From: Cystobacter fuscus DSM 2262
GTDB taxonomy: Bacteria > Myxococcota > Myxococcia > Myxococcales > Myxococcaceae
DNA length: 64,000 nucleotides
Direction of reading: 5' to 3'
Assembly (NCBI RefSeq): GCF_000335475.2
Contig: NZ_ANAH02000005.1
Coordinates: 310,001 to 374,000, forward strand
In this document: piece after piece, positions 1 to 9,768 of the stretch
Layout: every line of letters starts with the position of its first letter
Position numbering within the stretch: the first letter of the stretch is position 1
The notes under the pieces: generated by a model
What the model was told of the DNA's origin: nothing
Database searches by the model: none
What the model saw: only the letters and a program-made list of their open reading frames with translations
Made by a program: the position numbers and the translations under genes

Positions 1-215
1 AACAAAAGCAAATGCAAAGAAACACATCTTCAATATGGAGCGCGATTGAGGGGGCTTGCCGCGCAGGTGCCGAGGAGTTCCGCTGACGAGGGCGTTACGT
101 CACGTCGGGCATCACGATGTATGCCTTGACGGAAGCGCTTGCCGGCGTGCCGCTCCAGGAAGGCGGCTCCGGAGGACACGCCCGTGCGACGTGAAGCGGA
201 GGTGACGGACCCGGC

Positions 216-1094
216 TCAGCGGCCCGACGCCTGCGCGTCCACGGCGGCCAGCTCCTCCTTGCCGAGCTTCACCTCCGCGCCCACCAGGTTCTCCTCCAGG
301 TGCTTCACGGAGGAGGTGCCGGGGATGGGCAGCATCACCGGCGAGCGCGCCAGCAGCCAGGCGAGGGCGATCTGCGAGGGGGTCGCGTTGTGTTTCCTCG
401 CCACGGAGTCGAGCGCGCTCCCCGGCTTCGCCAGGCCGCCCGTCGCCAGCGGGAACCAGGGGATGAAGCCCAGGTTCTCCTTCTCGCAGTAGTCCAGCAC
501 CTTCTCGTGCACGCGGTCGACCAGGTTGTAGCGGTTCTGCACCGACACGATGTCCACCACCGCGCGCGCCCGCTGGATCTGCTCCACCGACACCTCCGAC
601 AGGCCGATGTGGCGGATCTTCCCCTCCTTCTGCAGCGCCTTCAGCTCGCCCAGCGACTCCTCCACCGGCACCTTCGGGTCGATGCGGTGCAACTGGTACA
701 GGTCGATGCGCTCCAGCTTCAGCCGGCGCAGCGACAGCTCCAGTTCCTGGCGCAGGTACTTCGGCGCGCCCACCGGGTGCCACTCGTTGGGCCCCGTGCG
801 CACCAGGCCCGCCTTGGTCGCCACCACCACGCCCTTGGCGTACGGGTGCAGGGCCTCCGCGATGATCTCCTCGCTGTAGTAGGGGCCGTAGGAGTTCGCC
901 GTGTCGATGAAGTTCACCCCCAGTTCCAGCGCGCGGCGCAACACGCGCACCGCCTCCGCACGGTCCTTGGGCGGACCCCAGATGCCAGGGCCGGTGAGCT
1001 GCATGGCGCCGTAGCCCAGACGATGGATGGGCAGGTCGCCGCCCAGCTTGAAAGTGCCACTCTTCTCCGCGGGGCGCGATGAGGTGCTGCTCAT
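216..1094 (-). CDS. Aldo/keto reductase
   Basis: NADPH-dependent oxidoreductase of the aldo/keto reductase superfamily, predicted cytosolic, 292 residues. The catalytic tetrad is visible: Asp and Tyr in [11 protein letters not shown], Lys in VVATKAG and His in LYQLHRID, followed by the barrel segments typical of single-domain members. A longer frame exists upstream, but the ATG at 1094 begins [11 protein letters not shown] and has a GGAGGAA ribosome site 4-5 bases before it, so that start is preferred; the upstream Cys/Ile-rich extension looks non-coding. The physiological substrate cannot be told from sequence. The gene stands alone, with the mannanase gene lying upstream on the same strand after a gap of about 270 bases. 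Confidence 0.9.
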   Translation of the reverse strand: MSSTSSRPAEKSGTFKLGGDLPIHRLGYGAMQLTGPGIWGPPKDRAEAVRVLRRALELGVNFIDTANSYGPYYSEEIIAEALHPYAKGVVVATKAGLVRTGPNEWHPVGAPKYLRQELELSLRRLKLERIDLYQLHRIDPKVPVEESLGELKALQKEGKIRHIGLSEVSVEQIQRARAVVDIVSVQNRYNLVDRVHEKVLDYCEKENLGFIPWFPLATGGLAKPGSALDSVARKHNATPSQIALAWLLARSPVMLPIPGTSSVKHLEENLVGAEVKLGKEELAAVDAQASGR

Positions 1095-1367
1095 GGGTTC
1101 TTCCTCCGTGCTGTGCATGTCCGAACAGATGCATATGCAGCAGATGCGTTTCGGAGCGGGACGCACGGGAGTGCCCAGCCAGGGGGTGGCCGCGAATGCC
1201 CGGTGGGCACGGCCAGGCCCACTGGCTCCGTGGCACGATTCGGGCGGCGCTGAGCCCGCCGCCCGGGCCCCACCTCACCGAAGGGCCACCGCGAGACCTG
1301 ATGGGGCGGTGGGCGGACAAACGGGCCGGGAGGGACCCACCTCGACCCCTCCCAGCCACGGGCTCCC

Positions 1368-3008
1368 TCAGTTGACCGTGCAGGTCAGGGTGGGCGCGGT
1401 GTTGGCACCGGAATATGCCGCCTGGAAGCCGAAGGTCGTGCTGCTCCCCGGCTGGAGGACACCGTTGTAGTTCATGTTCCGCGCCGTGGCGCTCGCGCCG
1501 GATTGGGTCGACGTGGCGTTCCACATGTTGGTGATCTGCTGGTTGCCACCGAAGGTCCAGCTGACCGTCCAGCCCTTGGTCGCGGTGAGCCCGGTGTTCG
1601 TCACCGTCACGGAGGCGCCGAAGCCAGAGCCCCACTCGCTATCGAACTGGTAGGTCGCCGTGCAGCCGCCGGTTCCTCCCCCGGAGGACTGGGTCGTCGC
1701 GGAAGCCGTGTTGGACGCCTCGCTCACGTTCCCAGCGGCATCACGCGCATACACCTTGTAGCTGTAAGCCGTGTTCGCCGACAGCCCCGTGTCCGTGTAC
1801 GTCAGCGTGCCGCCGGGGAGCGTCGCCACTCGGGAGGACCCGCGGTAGACATCGTAACCAGTCACCGCGACGTTGTCCGTCGAGGCGCCCCACGCGAGCG
1901 ACACGCTGTTCGTCGTCGAGCCTGTCGCCGCCAGGTTGCCGGGCGCGGTCGGGCGCTGCGTGTCGCCACCACCGCCCCCGAAAACCGAGGCCTCGACGGA
2001 GGTGGCCTCGAGGCCATTGGCACTCGTGATGAGCCAGGTGCCCCAGTCCGTGCGGCTGGCCGGGTTGAAGTTGGTGACCATGTCGAGGTATTCGACGCCA
2101 CCTCCGTTGCCGCTCCACGACCAGCCCATGTAGCCGAGACCCTGCAACGTGGTGTACTCCGTGAGTGTGAACTCATCCGGATCTCCGTCGGAGTGGTACC
2201 ACCCGAACTCGCCGACGAGGATGGGCAGGCCACGGCTGGTAAACGCGTCGAGGTAGGCCTTGACCTTCTCCGGGGTGTTGTAGACGCCGTACATGTGGAC
2301 GCTGAAGATGGAGTTGCGCAGCGGATCGGCCGCCCAGACTTCCTCGGCGTTGTCCCGCATGGTGTTGGACCAGTCCTGTCCCCAGTTCGGCGCGTCAATC
2401 ATCAAGGTGTGTGTCAGCCCAGCACTCCGCAGGCGTTGGATGGCATTGATGGTCGCCCCGACCCACTCCGTGTAGAGGGTGTTGCCATACGGCTCATTGC
2501 CGATGTTGATGATGACGTAGGCTTCCTGGCCAACGAGCGCACTGCGAATGCTCAGCCAGTAGTCGACGGCCTGATCGAGGCTGTAGGCGCCCCCCTGCTC
2601 CCCATAACCCGTCGTGTCGTGGTTCTCGAGCACGCAGACGAGCCGGTTCTGCTTGCAGAGCGAGATGACGTTCGCCACGTCGCTGGCCGTGTTGACCGAC
2701 CACCGGCCACCGCTCAGCACGACGCGGACGCTGTTGGCCCCCACCACCTTGATGTCAGCGAACGCGCTGGTCCTCTGCGAGAACCACGCGTGCGGGTGGC
2801 TGATACCGCGGATGATGAAGTCGTTGCCGTTCGCGTCGAGGAGCCGACCGTTGGCGATATGGAAACCGCCGGCAGCGGCATGGGCGGCGCCGATGGGCGC
2901 GAGGACGGAGAGGACAGCGGTCAGCACCGCGGTTGTCGCGGTGGTGAAGAGCCTTCGCCACCAGAACCAGGCACTACGGGTATCAGCATGAAGAATCTGT
3001 CGGGACAT
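1368..3008 (-). CDS. Secreted GH5_8-type endo-beta-1,4-mannanase with Fn3 and CBM2
   Basis: Secreted glycoside hydrolase of family 5, closest in motif pattern to subfamily 8 beta-mannanases, 546 residues. Residues 1-45 form a signal peptide ending AHA-AAGG. The catalytic barrel spans about 46-340, with acid/base Glu172 in NIGNEP and nucleophile Glu267 in LVGEFGW. A Gly linker leads to a fibronectin type III domain (about 351-440), then a Ser/Gly linker and a family 2 carbohydrate-binding module (449-546) with flanking Cys449/Cys543 and the expected exposed Trp residues. CBM2 with an Fn3 linker is a common actinobacterial architecture, which suggests horizontal acquisition (inference). Start: a GGAGG site lies about 10 bases before the ATG. 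Likely role: extracellular breakdown of mannan or glucomannan; cellulase is the alternative. Confidence 0.88.
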   Translation of the reverse strand: MSRQILHADTRSAWFWWRRLFTTATTAVLTAVLSVLAPIGAAHAAAGGFHIANGRLLDANGNDFIIRGISHPHAWFSQRTSAFADIKVVGANSVRVVLSGGRWSVNTASDVANVISLCKQNRLVCVLENHDTTGYGEQGGAYSLDQAVDYWLSIRSALVGQEAYVIINIGNEPYGNTLYTEWVGATINAIQRLRSAGLTHTLMIDAPNWGQDWSNTMRDNAEEVWAADPLRNSIFSVHMYGVYNTPEKVKAYLDAFTSRGLPILVGEFGWYHSDGDPDEFTLTEYTTLQGLGYMGWSWSGNGGGVEYLDMVTNFNPASRTDWGTWLITSANGLEATSVEASVFGGGGGDTQRPTAPGNLAATGSTTNSVSLAWGASTDNVAVTGYDVYRGSSRVATLPGGTLTYTDTGLSANTAYSYKVYARDAAGNVSEASNTASATTQSSGGGTGGCTATYQFDSEWGSGFGASVTVTNTGLTATKGWTVSWTFGGNQQITNMWNATSTQSGASATARNMNYNGVLQPGSSTTFGFQAAYSGANTAPTLTCTVN

Positions 3009-3223
3009 AAGTCAGGTGCCTCCAGAAGCGAGTGATTGAGACGTGCTCCACGACTTCGGCGGTTTCCAAATCAAGCCGAGGCCGCGTCCAAACGAGACAG
3101 CTCCCAATGGCAGGCTTGGACCCGCCATGGGTCTGCGATTTCTGACAGCATTGTTCTTCCTCTCCCTGGGGTAGTTCTCGACAGCCCCTCTTCGGCCCGA
3201 GTGAGGGCTGCTCCGCGGTCACG

Positions 3224-3366
3224 AGAGGGGGACAGCGAATCGCAACGTTGTCATTTCTGGACGATGAAAATATTCCAGTCTGACGGCAACGACTCCCGCG
3301 CGAATACAAGAGGGACGGAAACGAATCGTAACGTTGTCATTTTTGATTGAAGGAAAATTCCGGTCT
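3224..3366. repeat. Pair of 58-bp imperfect direct repeats in an intergenic region
   Basis: Two copies, about 3224-3281 and 3309-3366, share the layout agaggg, then a 21-bp core CGAATCG(C/T)AACGTTGTCATTT (3236-3256 and 3322-3342, one mismatch), then a looser tail ending ATTCC(A/G)GTCT. Cores are 86 bp apart. The core holds a CAACGTTG or similar palindromic centre. They sit 230-360 bp upstream of the mannanase gene. The whole gap 3009-3681 is less GC-rich than its surroundings and has no convincing gene. The repeats could be tandem operators or copies of a dispersed element; one window cannot decide. Confidence 0.6.
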
Positions 3367-3681
3367 CGTGACAATGGAGCGCATCCTCCAGTGGTTCGTG
3401 GGAGTTGGGGGCGCGACCGCTGAGTCCGCCCCATCAGACGCGAAGCAACAATGACAGTAACTAAAACCAGATTCTGGAGAAATTCAAGCGAAACCGCCTC
3501 TTCCGGAACATGTCGGATGCAGGACAGTTCTTCGGAGGTGGCAAAGCGATTCATCCAGAAGACAATACCGGGCACGGTGGGAGCTGGGCGGATGTGGCGC
3601 TCAGCGTCATGAGCGAGGCGCCGGTCCGTCAGCGCGGGACGTCAAGACCACGGCCCCCGCGCCCGCCGCGGTGGAACGCCG

Positions 3682-4215
3682 TCAAGACATCACGCAGCGT
3701 TGCAGCTCCGCCTTCGCCCGGTGCAGCAGCACGGCCACGTGCCCCGGCGTGAGGGAGAGCTCGCGCGCCACCTCCGCGCCGTTCACCTCCTCCAGCATGC
3801 GCATCGTGACCACTTGCCGCTGCACCTCGTTGAGCTTGTTCACGCAGCCCCGAAGCTTCACGTGGTCCTCGGCGAGCACGAGCAGCTCGTCCGCCGTGGG
3901 CTGCGGCGCGGAGAGCTCCCGCGCCGAGTCCACGTCTTCGTGGGGCATCGCGCGGTGGTGGCGCCGGCGCATGTTGCGCGCCGTGTTGCGCACCAACACC
4001 GAAAGCAATGCCCGCGAATCCTCGCGATCGTCCGACAAGGCGCGTGCGTGGGGCAGCAGGAGGTAGGTATGGAAGGCCTCCTGGATGGCATCGAGCGCAT
4101 CCTCGGCGGACAGCCCTTCGTGGCGAGCGATGCGCGTCAGGGAGTTCACCTGCGTCCGCGCGAGTTCGGACACCCAACCGAGGAAGGGGAGGCTGGCTGC
4201 TGAAGGCTGGCTCAT
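3682..4215 (-). CDS. ECF-type RNA polymerase sigma factor
   Basis: Sigma-70 family factor of extracytoplasmic-function size, 177 residues, that would direct RNA polymerase to a private promoter set. Region 2 covers about 20-90, including the AIQEAFHTYLLLP helix and an Arg-rich RRRHH stretch, followed by a short acidic linker. Region 4 covers about 120-175, with LNEVQRQVVTMRMLE and the helix-turn-helix GAEVARELSLTPGHVAVLLHRAK. No anti-sigma factor gene is adjacent, which leaves its control open. The frame extends upstream beyond 4215, but the start at MSQPSAASLPF gives a normal family length. Confidence 0.85.
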   Translation of the reverse strand: MSQPSAASLPFLGWVSELARTQVNSLTRIARHEGLSAEDALDAIQEAFHTYLLLPHARALSDDREDSRALLSVLVRNTARNMRRRHHRAMPHEDVDSARELSAPQPTADELLVLAEDHVKLRGCVNKLNEVQRQVVTMRMLEEVNGAEVARELSLTPGHVAVLLHRAKAELQRCVMS

Positions 4216-4645
4216 GGAAACTCGTCAGTCGAGAGGGGGGTGATTGGCGGAGGGGATGCGCGAGCCCGGGACGCGTTGCACGCGAGGCGGTGGGTGTCAA
4301 CCAGCAGGTCGGAAAGCGGGCACGGCTGGGGTGGGGTTGGGCCGGACAGGGTCGCCTGGCGCGGTGGGCGGCCCACGCGTGGAAGCCCGAACTCGGCTTC
4401 ATCGGCGGCCTGCTCGTCGCGGGAATGTCATTCGTCACCCTCTCCTTACCATGACGGACTCCGCGCGCGTCGCGCTTGCCCGGCGAGCCCCGTCCATCCG
4501 CCCCGGCTGACACCGCTCCATGCTCGGCAGAGCCCTGTCTGTCCTATTCGCTGTTCACGAGTACCCATTCGGGCCGCACGACACGACTCGACAGCGATCC
4601 CCCCGTCTAGGATTGCCGAAACAAGCTCTCCATGGGGGGTACGAC
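4216..4645. other. Intergenic region, no gene recognised
   Basis: Divergent spacer between the sigma-factor gene and the amine oxidase gene. The open frames crossing it are low-complexity GC-rich shadows without ribosome sites or recognisable protein features. It must hold both promoters, but no box pair is clear enough to call. Confidence 0.5.
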
Positions 4646-6166
4646 ATGATGAAGAGAAGGTATTGGCTCTCATCCTTATTGATGGTGGTTCTCGCCATCC
4701 AGTCCTGTTCGGGCAGGACCCCGGAGCCCCCCGCGACCCCCTCGAGGGACGCCCCCGTCGTCATCGTCGGCGCGGGGCTGACGGGGCTGACCCTGGCCTA
4801 CGAGCTGAACAAGGCGGGCATCAACTCACTGCTCGTCGAGGCGGCTCCGCGCCTGGGCGGCCGCGTCCAGACGATCACCTTCTCCGACGGCGCCACCGCC
4901 GAGGCACACATGGAGGAGTTCTTCGAGCGCAGCCCCGCGGTGGCGCTGCTGCGGGAGCTCAACCTCCCCTTGAGCGAGGACGTCGCCCACTCGTCCGTGC
5001 GGCTCGATGGGCAAATCCATCCCTACCAGGGAGAGGGGGCGCGCGACACGTACCTCGCGGGCATCTTCAACGAGGAGGAGCGCGCGGCGTTCCTCCGGTG
5101 GAACGCCAAGGCCTGGAACCTCTACTCCCAGCTGCATGCCAGTCATGAGGCGGGAACGCCGCTGACGCCGGAGCTGGACGCGCTCATGCACATCAGCTTC
5201 GCGGAGTTCATCGCCCGCGAAGGACTTCCGCACAAGGTCAGTGAGTGGATCCGCGTCACGCTGGAGCCCGAGATCGCCATCGAGTGGGACAAGATCTCCG
5301 CGCTCGACGGCCTCGACGAGATGCGCCTCTTCCTGGATTCACCGGAGGGGTTCGGCGAGAAGAACTACCACGTCCTCGGTGGCAACACGCTCTTCACCGA
5401 GGGGCTCGCCGCCCACCTGCGTCCCGGCCAGCTCATGACCCAGGCCCGCGTCACCGCCGTCGAGCAGACGGACTCGGGCGTGAAGGTGCGGGTCCTCCAG
5501 GATGACCGACAGTTCCTCGACATCACCGGGCGGATGGTGGTGGTCACCGTGCCGGTCAATCTCCTGGGGAGGATCCAGTTCTCGCCTTCGCTCAGCCGCG
5601 AGAAGTGGCAGGCCATCCAGACGACGAAGATGGGGAGCTACGTCAAGGTGCACTTCCGTGTCGCTCCCGAGGCGTCCCCGTTGTGGGAGGTGAACGGTGA
5701 GAACGTCCTGACGCTGCTCTCGGACTCGCCGGCCGGCAGCATCTACGACGTGTCGGAGCTTCAGGAGAACGAGCAGCAGCCTCGGGACCGCGTCCTCACC
5801 CTGCTCCTGCACGCCCGGTTCGCGCGCGAGGTCATGAACCTGCCGGTCGACGAGATGCGCGAGAAGAGCGCGGAGGCCCTCGACACCCTCTTCCCGGGCG
5901 TCCGCCAGCACATCCGCTCCTCGGAGATCTTCGTCTACCCGCAGGCGGTGGCCTACTGGCCCTTGGAGCTCGGGCGCTCCCGCTTCGATGCCCTCGCGAA
6001 CGAGCTGCGCCGTCCCCAGGGCCGCCTCTACATCGGAGGCGACACGACGGAGAACAGCCACTCGGAAGGGGCCGTCATCGCCGGGCTCCGGATCGCGCGG
6101 CAGATCATCGAGCGTCGGAACGAGCTGCGGGAGCCAGTGGAGTCTCCCCGGGCCGCCGCGCGGTAG
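4646..6166 (+). CDS. FAD-dependent amine oxidase, exported lipoprotein
   Basis: Flavin-containing amine oxidase of the monoamine-oxidase/phytoene-desaturase superfamily, 506 residues. Residues 1-20 form a hydrophobic leader ending in Cys (IQSC), suggesting a lipoprotein. Then come the Rossmann FAD motif VVIVGAGLTGLTLAYEL with downstream Glu, the LGGRVQT signature, and a C-terminal FAD motif RLYIGGDTTENSHSEGAVIAGLRIA. It probably oxidises an amine or amino-acid substrate outside the inner membrane, releasing aldehyde or keto acid, ammonia and peroxide. Start: the ATG-ATG at 4646 follows a GGGGGGT run; the longer upstream frame lacks support. Substrate unknown. Confidence 0.85.
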   Translation: MMKRRYWLSSLLMVVLAIQSCSGRTPEPPATPSRDAPVVIVGAGLTGLTLAYELNKAGINSLLVEAAPRLGGRVQTITFSDGATAEAHMEEFFERSPAVALLRELNLPLSEDVAHSSVRLDGQIHPYQGEGARDTYLAGIFNEEERAAFLRWNAKAWNLYSQLHASHEAGTPLTPELDALMHISFAEFIAREGLPHKVSEWIRVTLEPEIAIEWDKISALDGLDEMRLFLDSPEGFGEKNYHVLGGNTLFTEGLAAHLRPGQLMTQARVTAVEQTDSGVKVRVLQDDRQFLDITGRMVVVTVPVNLLGRIQFSPSLSREKWQAIQTTKMGSYVKVHFRVAPEASPLWEVNGENVLTLLSDSPAGSIYDVSELQENEQQPRDRVLTLLLHARFAREVMNLPVDEMREKSAEALDTLFPGVRQHIRSSEIFVYPQAVAYWPLELGRSRFDALANELRRPQGRLYIGGDTTENSHSEGAVIAGLRIARQIIERRNELREPVESPRAAAR

Positions 6167-6178
6167 CTCCAACCTCCG

Positions 6179-6233
6179 CGTGGGCCGGCCGTGCTCCCGA
6201 TCCACCCGTCGCGGTGGCGCGGCCGTGCCCACG
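6179..6233. terminator. Possible bidirectional terminator hairpin
   Basis: Arms CGTGGGC-C-GGCCG (6179-6191) and GGCCG-T-GCCCACG (6221-6233) pair with a small bulge around a 29-base loop, between convergent genes. There is no T tract, so the assignment is tentative. Confidence 0.3.
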
Positions 6234-6259
6234 AACCCACCTTCCGCGGGAGCCCTCCG

Positions 6260-6688
6260 CTAGAGCAGCTTCGCCATGATCTCGCGCTCGCGCTGCTCGA
6301 GCTTGATCGAGGCGAGCGTCCAGTCGATGAGTTCGTCGGCGACCGACACGTCGAAACCGAAGGCGCCAGCGGCCTCCTTCACCGACGCACGCTCCTCGTT
6401 CGCGATCTCACCGTCGGCGCACGCCACCTCGACGATCATGCGCAGGAGGGAGGCGCGCAGCTCGCGGATCTCGATCTTGCCGACGATGTCGGTGAGGCGG
6501 CTGGGCTTCTGGAATTCCTGCTCGATGAGCGCGGCGACCTGCTCGTCGCTGGGCGACAGGCCCATGCCTATCACCACCTCATCGAGCTGCTGGCGCTCGT
6601 CCTCGGTGATGCGGCCATCGCTCGCCGCCACGTTGGCCATGGCCTGGACGAACGCCATCAGCTGCTCCTGGGGATACTCGCGCGTCAT
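6260..6688 (-). CDS. TerB-family protein
   Basis: Small cytosolic all-helical protein, 142 residues, with TerB-like layout. Two helical repeats each carry an acidic loop: ANVAASDGRITEDERQQLDEV near the N terminus and EVACADGEIANEERASVKEAA near residue 90. These repeated Asp-Gly-x-Ile plus acidic-helix segments are the metal-binding-type motifs of the tellurite-resistance TerB and DjlA-like fold. The start at 6688 has a good AAGGAGA site, whereas the upstream frame extension is Pro/Arg-rich shadow sequence. No other ter genes are nearby, so tellurite resistance itself should not be inferred. Confidence 0.75.
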   Translation of the reverse strand: MTREYPQEQLMAFVQAMANVAASDGRITEDERQQLDEVVIGMGLSPSDEQVAALIEQEFQKPSRLTDIVGKIEIRELRASLLRMIVEVACADGEIANEERASVKEAAGAFGFDVSVADELIDWTLASIKLEQREREIMAKLL

Positions 6689-7013
6689 GTCGTCTCCTTG
6701 GCGAGCGGCGCGCGGCTGGCCAGGGGCTCGCGGACACAGGAAGGGCCGGGCCGCTCGGCGAGGCAGGATAGTGGGCGCCAACGAGGACCGGAAAGGGTTT
6801 TCGCCCGGGCGCGTGGAAGCATGGCGGCGCTCGCTGACGTGGTGAGCCTGCTCCCGAGGGGTGCACCCAGCCCATCGCGGTGCTTTCGTCCTCCAACCAA
6901 CAGGCCAGGGAACACTTTCCGCTCCGCGAGGGACGGGTTGCCGCCCCACGAGGATTGGAAGACGACTCGGCCCCGCCGGGAGTAGATGTTAAGGCGACTC
7001 CGCCGAGGTCCCC
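6689..7013. other. Intergenic region, no gene recognised
   Basis: Divergent spacer between the TerB-like gene and the histidine kinase gene. It holds only shadow frames; no promoter pair stands out. Confidence 0.5.
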
Positions 7014-9719
7014 GTGTCCAATCCGCCCTCCCCGAACGACAACGCCGGACGCGACGTGGCTTCCCAGGATGAGCCCGCGGGAGCACCTGCTTCCAACCCG
7101 GCAGACAGCCCTCCGAGGGAGGGGCTCGCATGGAGTCCCGAGCCACTGGCGTTGCTGGAGGGAATGTTCACGCGCTCCCCCGTGCCCTTCATCATCTTCG
7201 ATGCGGGCGGGCACGCGCGCCTGAGCAACCGGGCCTATCGCGAAATGTTCGGGGCCGAGCCGCCGCCCGGGTACAACCTCTTCGAGGACAAGGAGAGCGA
7301 GCGGACGGGGCTGGTCGGGTTCGTGCGCCGTGCCTTCCGAGGCGAGACCATCCAGGCGCCCACGGTCTGGTATGACCCCAACGCGCACCGGGAGCTCGGC
7401 GTGCGCGAGGCGCGGCGCGCGGCCATTTCCTGCACCTTCTTTCCCCTGATGGGCGCGAGGGGCGACGTGTCCCATGTGGCCATCGCCTTCAAGGACGAGA
7501 CGGCGGAGTGGGTGGCGCGAGAAGAGGCGGAAGCCGAGCGCGATCGGCTGCGCGAGGTGGTGGCGGAGAAGGAGTCCCTCGGCAAGAACCTCCGCATGCT
7601 GGAGATGCTCTTCCAGAGCTCGTCCATTGGCGTCGTCTTCGGGATGCCAGACGCCCAGGGACTCACATGGGCCAACCCGGCGTTCTGCCGGATGCACGGG
7701 TACTCCCCGAGCGACATGGAGGGAATGGCGCTCGAGGCCCTCTTCGCGCCGGAGGAACGGGCGCGGCTCCCCGAGCTCTTGCGCCAGGTCCATGAAGAGG
7801 GACACGTCACCTGGGAGTCCGTCCACCTGCGCCAGGACGGAAGCCGCTTCCCCGTGATGCTCGAGATGACGGCCGTGCGCGATGCCGCGGGGGCGATTCT
7901 CGCTCGCGGAGTGACCGTCCAGGACATCAGCGAGCACAAGCGGGTGGAGGCCGAGCGCGTCGCGCACCTCCAGCGCACCTCGAAGCTGCAGGAGGTGACA
8001 GCCGCCTTCTCGCGTGCCCTGACACCCGCCGAGGTGGCCCGCATCAGCGCTTCCGCGGGCATCGAATTGCTGGGGGCGAGGGCGGGAGGGCTCAGCCTTC
8101 TCAGCCCGGACGGCACGGAACTCATCGCGGTGGGGACGGTGGGGCTGGGTGACGACCCGATTCGCCAATACAGCCGCATTCCCATGACGACGAAGCTCGT
8201 GCCGGTGGACGCGGTGAAGACGCGGCGGCCCATCTTCTGTGACTCGGAGGAGGACTACCTGCGCGAGTACCCGGACGCCGCGCGGACCGACACCTTCCAG
8301 GGTGGTACCCGCACGAGCCTCCCCCTTTGCGTGGAGGACCGGGTGATCGGCTCGATGGGCTTCGCCTACGAGACATGGTGTCCCCTGTCCAGGGAGGAGC
8401 GCGAGCTACAGCAGGCCCTGGCCCACCTGTGCGCCCAGGTCCTGGAACGGGCCCGCCTCTACGCGGAGCAGCGGCGGGCCGAGCAGCGCGCCAGCTTCCT
8501 CGCCCAGGTAGGCACGGCCCTCATGCAATCCCTGGACTACGAGGCCACGCTCACCCGCATCGCGCAGCTGGCCGTCCCCGCCATCGCGGACTGGTGCACC
8601 GTCACCGCGCTCCACGACGAGCGGTCGCTCGATCGTATCGTCGCCGTCCACAAGGACGCCGACAAGCTGCCGCTCCTCGAGGAACTGGAGCGCCGCTTCT
8701 CCCCCAACCACCATCGGGATGAGCGCTACCTGAGGGTGTTGCGGCAGGGACGGCCCCATCTGGTCGATGTGGTGGATGAGGCAGTGCTGGTGGGGGGTAC
8801 TCAGAACGAGGAGCACCTGCGTCTGATACGAGCCCTGGGCGTGAGCTCCTGCATCATGGTTCCGCTCGTCACCCGAGGCAGGCCGATGGGCGTGATTTCG
8901 CTGATGCGGTCCGAGCCGGGACAGAGCTATGGCCCGGCCGACCTCGCGCTCGCGGAGGAGCTGGCCGGGCGCGCCGCCATGGCGCTCGAGAATGCCCTTC
9001 TCTACAAGGAAGCTCGGGAGGCGATCCGCGCCCGGGATACCTTCCTCGGCATCGCCTCCCATGAGCTGAACACCCCCCTGACCTCCCTCAAGCTGAATCT
9101 CCATGGACTGCGGCGTGGCCTGGAGTCGCTGCTGCCCGGCGTGATCGCGGAGACGGTCCGCGTGAAGTTCCCGTCCATCCAGCGCCAGGTGGACCGGCTC
9201 GCCAGCCTCGTGAGGGAGCTGCTGGACGTGTCGCGTATCACGGAGGGACGGCTGAATCTCGAGGTGGGGGAGGTGGACCTCGTCGCCGTGACCCGAGAGG
9301 TGGCCGCGCGCTGCGCGGAGGACGCGGCCCGAGCGGGCTGTGAGCTGCGATTGGACGTCCCCGACTCGGTGGTGGGTGAGTGGGACCGGCTGCGGCTGGA
9401 TCAGGTGCTCCAGAACCTGCTGTCCAATGCCCTCAAGTACGGCCACGGCCAGCCCGTGACGGTGACGGTACGCGCCGACGCGGCCTCGGCCACGGTGACG
9501 GTGCGCGACCACGGCATCGGCATCGCGGCCGAGGCACAGGCCCGCCTCTTCCAGAAGTTCGAGCGGGTGGCCAGTGAGCGCAACTACAGCGGCTTCGGAC
9601 TGGGCCTGTGGATCGTGAAGCAGATCCTCGATGCCATGGGGGGCGGCATCCAGGTGGAGAGCGCACCCGGGCACGGCGCCACCTTCTCCGTTGTCCTGCC
9701 ACGCACCAGACCCAGGTGA
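7014..9719 (+). CDS. PAS-PAS-GAF-GAF sensor histidine kinase
   Basis: Two-component sensor kinase, 901 residues, with no membrane segment, so probably a cytosolic sensor. Order: PAS about 45-165 (RSPVPFIIFDAGG), a coiled coil about 165-200, PAS about 200-310 (QSSSIGVVFGMPDAQG, with a PAC tail TVQDISEHK), GAF about 330-480, GAF about 490-660, HisKA with His683 in FLGIASHELNTPL, and an HATPase domain with N box NLLSNALKYG, G1 DHGIGI, F box LFQKFERV and G2 GFGLGLWIV. It has no receiver domain and no adjacent response regulator, so it is an orphan kinase, common in myxobacteria. The start codon is GTG. Confidence 0.92.
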   Translation: MSNPPSPNDNAGRDVASQDEPAGAPASNPADSPPREGLAWSPEPLALLEGMFTRSPVPFIIFDAGGHARLSNRAYREMFGAEPPPGYNLFEDKESERTGLVGFVRRAFRGETIQAPTVWYDPNAHRELGVREARRAAISCTFFPLMGARGDVSHVAIAFKDETAEWVAREEAEAERDRLREVVAEKESLGKNLRMLEMLFQSSSIGVVFGMPDAQGLTWANPAFCRMHGYSPSDMEGMALEALFAPEERARLPELLRQVHEEGHVTWESVHLRQDGSRFPVMLEMTAVRDAAGAILARGVTVQDISEHKRVEAERVAHLQRTSKLQEVTAAFSRALTPAEVARISASAGIELLGARAGGLSLLSPDGTELIAVGTVGLGDDPIRQYSRIPMTTKLVPVDAVKTRRPIFCDSEEDYLREYPDAARTDTFQGGTRTSLPLCVEDRVIGSMGFAYETWCPLSREERELQQALAHLCAQVLERARLYAEQRRAEQRASFLAQVGTALMQSLDYEATLTRIAQLAVPAIADWCTVTALHDERSLDRIVAVHKDADKLPLLEELERRFSPNHHRDERYLRVLRQGRPHLVDVVDEAVLVGGTQNEEHLRLIRALGVSSCIMVPLVTRGRPMGVISLMRSEPGQSYGPADLALAEELAGRAAMALENALLYKEAREAIRARDTFLGIASHELNTPLTSLKLNLHGLRRGLESLLPGVIAETVRVKFPSIQRQVDRLASLVRELLDVSRITEGRLNLEVGEVDLVAVTREVAARCAEDAARAGCELRLDVPDSVVGEWDRLRLDQVLQNLLSNALKYGHGQPVTVTVRADAASATVTVRDHGIGIAAEAQARLFQKFERVASERNYSGFGLGLWIVKQILDAMGGGIQVESAPGHGATFSVVLPRTRPR

Positions 9720-9723
9720 CATG

Positions 9724-9768
9724 GGGGAGGGTTCCGGGTCGGCTGCCCTGCCCTCCTCCCCTTCCTTC
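9724..9768. terminator. Putative terminator between convergent genes
   Basis: GGGGAGG (9724-9730) pairs with CCTCCCC (9755-9761), followed on the plus strand by a pyrimidine-rich TTCCTTCTCATT. It lies between the kinase stop and the end of the opposing glucanase gene. Confidence 0.35.

Noticed and set aside
3682-4215. Reading the ECF sigma factor as part of a toxin or mobile element module
   Set aside because: No anti-sigma factor, repeats or integrase alongside; it is an ordinary orphan ECF factor.
6260-6688. Tellurite resistance operon
   Set aside because: Only a TerB-fold protein is present; no terACDEZ genes nearby.
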